Source: DATKKK01 sp964354625
Lineage (GTDB): Archaea > Thermoproteota > Bathyarchaeia > Bathyarchaeales > Bathycorpusculaceae
Direction of reading: 5' to 3'
Length of the DNA stretch: 7,577 nt
Assembly (NCBI GenBank): GCA_964354625.1
Contig: CAYHAK010000064.1
Location: 1-7,577 of the forward strand
A program made the translations under genes and the position numbers. Shown piece by piece: positions 5,965 to 7,577 of this stretch. Positions within the stretch are counted from its first letter, which is position 1, and each line of letters opens with the position of its first letter. Under the pieces are notes generated by a model that was not told where the DNA came from, searched no databases, and saw only the letters and a program-made list of their open reading frames with translations.

Positions 5965-5988
5965 GTCTCGATGGGGAGACTACCCATC
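5965..5988 (+). other. Compact overlapping hairpins (pseudoknot or switch-like element)
   Basis: GTCTC (5965-5969) is complementary to GAGAC (5976-5980). The six bases between them, GATGGG (5970-5975), are fully complementary to CCCATC (5983-5988). The stems interlock, so they form either an H-type pseudoknot with very short loops or two mutually exclusive hairpins. All pairs are Watson-Crick. Confidence 0.4.
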
Positions 5989-6011
5989 AATCATTGTCAT
6001 GACCGGCATTC

Positions 6012-6036
6012 GGGGGTTCAAATCCCTTCCCCTGCA
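6012..6036 (+). other. tRNA-like 3' end (T-arm plus acceptor strand), Leu-type A73
   Basis: GGGGG, loop TTCAAAT and CCCTT (6012-6028) form a T-arm with three G-C and two G·U pairs. CCCCTGC (6029-6035) and A at 6036 follow. A 5' partner GCAGGGG is absent; GATGGGG at 5970 matches five of seven positions but is too close and lacks a D-arm after it. The acceptor and A73 fit archaeal tRNA-Leu. A GTC flanked by T and A at 5996-5998 hints at an Asp-like anticodon, but no anticodon stem forms. Confidence 0.45.
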
Positions 6037-6137
6037 CTATCGATCTTAATTAATTTGCCAGTAAATTCGTATTCCCTTCCCGAGGGGAACATTTAAAATT
6101 GAAAAAATCCTCTTTTAACACATATCCGTAATATTAA

Positions 6138-6147
6138 TATATAAATA
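6138..6147 (+). promoter_or_regulatory. TATA box of the MFS transporter gene
   Basis: TATATAAATA lies about 50 bases before ATG 6196. Initiation near 6165-6172 would give a leader of about 25-30 bases containing a weak GGAG (6179-6182) 13 bases before the start. The surrounding A/T-only stretch (6130-6161) makes the exact box uncertain. Confidence 0.5.
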
Positions 6148-6195
6148 ATATATTATAATAATGTTAAAACAAGTTTATGGAGTAAAAAAATATTC

Positions 6196-7383
6196 ATGAT
6201 AGACATAACGAAGAGAGGTTACTCAAGATACTTTTTATTTGGTAGTCTTTATTTCACATATGGTATAAATTGCGTTTTTCTTAACTTAATTTTACCTCTT
6301 TATTTCTTAGATCAGGGAATATCTCTTACATTGATTACTGCAGTGGTTGGTATTATGTGGATACCACTGTACATGAAATTTGTATGGGGTGGGATCGTTG
6401 ATCATTTCATTCGATTTGGAAGAAAACCATTTATTATTTCTGGTGGATTATTGACTGTTGTTTGTCTCTTTATTCTTTCTTTTATTAACCCAGCTAATGC
6501 TTTGATACCATTTGCTATTATTGAATTAATATGCTGGGTTGGGGTGGGATTCCTCACCATTTCATTAGATGCTTTGGTTATCAGTTCTACGATTGAAACT
6601 GAACGAGGAAAAATCAATGGTATTACGTACGCTGCACAGAACGTAGGACTAGCGGGTGGCGCAATATTGTTGTCATTTATCGCAAAAATTCTTGGCTATA
6701 ATATGGTATTCTTAACAGCGGGGTTTATCATCTTACCAATTGTCCTTTTTTCATTCATATTACAAGAAAAAAAAATCGTGAAAAAACCACAAAAAGTCGG
6801 AGCGCTTCTCATTCAAGAGTTTAAGAAAAGAACAACATTAGTAATAGCGATTTTTGCAGTTTTACTCATGATGAGCAGTGGAATGATCCTTCTCATCGCT
6901 CCGATATGGATGAATATTGGCCTAAAATTAGATATTGCCCAAATCGGGTTTGTCACAATGCTCTTTACCATCGCAATCGCAATAGGAGCAATTATTGGGG
7001 GGATTCTCGCAGATAAAATAGGAAGAAAAACAACGTTATATATCCTTATTTTCAGTAGTGTATTCTTTTCAGTATTGCTTATTTTTACCAATTCATGGGA
7101 ATATTTCACACTCATTTATTGTATTATTGGATTTCTTCAAGGTGGCTATATTACCCCAGTATCTGCGATGATCATGGATGTAACAAATCCACGCATAGGT
7201 GCAACACAATATTCAGTTTTCATGAGCCTGTTTAACTTTGGCATTTGGATTGCACAAACCATAAGTGGGCCTTTGTACGTCATGCTTGGCATTTCTCGTG
7301 TATTCCTTTATTCTGCTTGGATTTTTGGCCCTGCATTATTAATATTGTATTTTATTAGGCTAAAAAAGAACGATATACATTAA
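6196..7383 (+). CDS. MFS transporter, AmpG/PAT-like, substrate unknown
   Basis: The product is 395 residues with about 12 hydrophobic segments split by a basic central loop (191-212, KKIVKKPQK and similar), the classical six-plus-six MFS layout. Motif A appears after helix 2 as GGIVDHFIRFGRKP (65-78) and again, canonically, after helix 8 as GGILADKIGRK (268-278). Two features recall the AmpG/PAT/SLC33 branch more than sugar or drug porters: WIPLYMKFVWGGIVD in helix 2 (compare LPW-x-x-KF-x-W-x-P-x-x-D) and GATQYS at 335-340 in the C-terminal half. AmpG moves muropeptides and SLC33 acetyl-CoA, but archaea lack murein, so the substrate cannot be inferred. The length is complete for a compact MFS protein. 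It has its own promoter and is separated from the exported genes by 488 bases, so it need not share their function. Confidence 0.85.
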   Translation: MIDITKRGYSRYFLFGSLYFTYGINCVFLNLILPLYFLDQGISLTLITAVVGIMWIPLYMKFVWGGIVDHFIRFGRKPFIISGGLLTVVCLFILSFINPANALIPFAIIELICWVGVGFLTISLDALVISSTIETERGKINGITYAAQNVGLAGGAILLSFIAKILGYNMVFLTAGFIILPIVLFSFILQEKKIVKKPQKVGALLIQEFKKRTTLVIAIFAVLLMMSSGMILLIAPIWMNIGLKLDIAQIGFVTMLFTIAIAIGAIIGGILADKIGRKTTLYILIFSSVFFSVLLIFTNSWEYFTLIYCIIGFLQGGYITPVSAMIMDVTNPRIGATQYSVFMSLFNFGIWIAQTISGPLYVMLGISRVFLYSAWIFGPALLILYFIRLKKNDIH

Positions 7384-7540
7384 AATATTATAAGGAATAG
7401 AAAATGTGCTAAAAATCATAGGTTTTTTAGTAATTTTTAACCTGAAAAACCTTTATTAAATTAAACCCTTTTCTGATAGCCCTTTATTGACTCAAATTTT
7501 TTAGGATAATTTTTAACTTTGTTTTGTATATCATATACTC
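7384..7540. other. AT-rich intergenic stretch with hairpin and a short direct repeat
   Basis: AGGTTTTT (7420-7427) and AAAAACCT (7445-7452) are perfect inverse complements around a 17-base loop and could mark the 3' end of the MFS transcript. Part of the block recurs: TTTTTTAGTAATTTTTAAC at 7423-7441 reappears with a two-base insertion at 7497-7517, and CCTTTATT occurs at 7450-7457 and 7481-7488. The T-runs could act as terminators. Confidence 0.4.
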
Positions 7541-7577
7541 ATGGCTTATAAAAAAATTAAAACTTATAAAAAAGGAT
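7541..7577 (+). CDS. Possible start of a further gene, cut by the window edge
   Basis: ATG at 7541 opens a frame of twelve codons to the edge, reading MAYKKIKTYKKG, a strongly basic N-terminus. A TATA-like TTTGTATAT lies just upstream (about 7522-7530), but no Shine-Dalgarno is visible, so the gene would be leaderless or weakly translated. The basic start would suit a nucleic-acid-binding or transposase-type protein, but twelve residues cannot decide it. Confidence 0.25.
   Translation, partial: MAYKKIKTYKKG

Larger units (their letters stand above)
5761..6195. other. Non-coding stretch with tRNA-like fragments between propeller and MFS genes
   Basis: No credible ORF is present. AT-rich DNA is broken by GC-richer islands at 5908-5932 and 5965-6036, and by a small hairpin at 6077-6089 (TTCCC, GAG loop, GGGAA). 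The hairpin is followed by a TATA-like CATTTAAAATT near 6090. The islands are described separately. Confidence 0.5.

Noticed and set aside
5965..6036. Complete 72-base tRNA gene
   Set aside because: The end matches a tRNA, but the 5' seven bases do not pair with CCCCTGC, and no D-arm or anticodon stem can be formed.
6813..7115. Reverse-strand ORF inside the MFS gene
   Set aside because: It is a mirror of hydrophobic codons on the sense strand, a common artefact in membrane protein genes.

Overview
The window looks archaeal. The genes are AT-rich, and most are preceded by an A/T-only TATA-like element (TTTAAA, TATATAAATA) and a purine-rich Shine-Dalgarno. The exported proteins combine a lipobox, PKD, PPC-like and thrombospondin-3-like calcium-loop modules. 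That mix is common in Thermoplasmatota and other sediment or marine archaea, with Asgard archaea as an alternative. This placement is inference; no rRNA or universal marker gene is present.

Layout, all genes on the + strand. (1) 1-401: a small four-helix membrane protein whose start codon begins one base before the window. (2) 402-652: a TATA-like element, a Shine-Dalgarno with a seven-codon ORF, and the first copy of a repeated leader. (3) 653-1705: a PKD-domain lipoprotein. (4) 1706-1926: a second, orphan copy of that leader, then the promoter and RBS of the next gene. (5) 1927-3561: an exported protein with two PPC-like domains, an acidic calcium-loop array, one C-terminal membrane helix and a basic tail. 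(6) 3743-5707: an exported seven-bladed beta-propeller whose first blade is interrupted by an intein/Hedgehog-type (Hint) domain. (7) 5724-6101: a terminator hairpin followed by a non-coding stretch with two tRNA-like 3' ends and a compact pseudoknot-capable element. (8) 6196-7383: a 12-helix MFS transporter with AmpG/PAT-like signatures. (9) 7541 onward: the possible start of another gene.

Genes 3, 5 and 6 form a run of three separately promoted exported proteins (lipid-anchored, helix-anchored and possibly soluble). Their upstream regions share related sequence, which suggests a co-regulated set of surface proteins. The chemistry they serve cannot be read from the sequence.

The most interesting object is the Hint domain. 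Its fold blocks are clear, but the residues needed for splicing or autoprocessing (Cys/Ser at position 1, the TxxH histidine, the terminal His-Asn) all appear replaced. It looks like a retired self-splicing element kept in frame as a structural insert. Next in interest are a 198-bp perfectly identical repeat inside the PPC gene, the orphan leader copy, and the tRNA-like fragments at 5908-6036.
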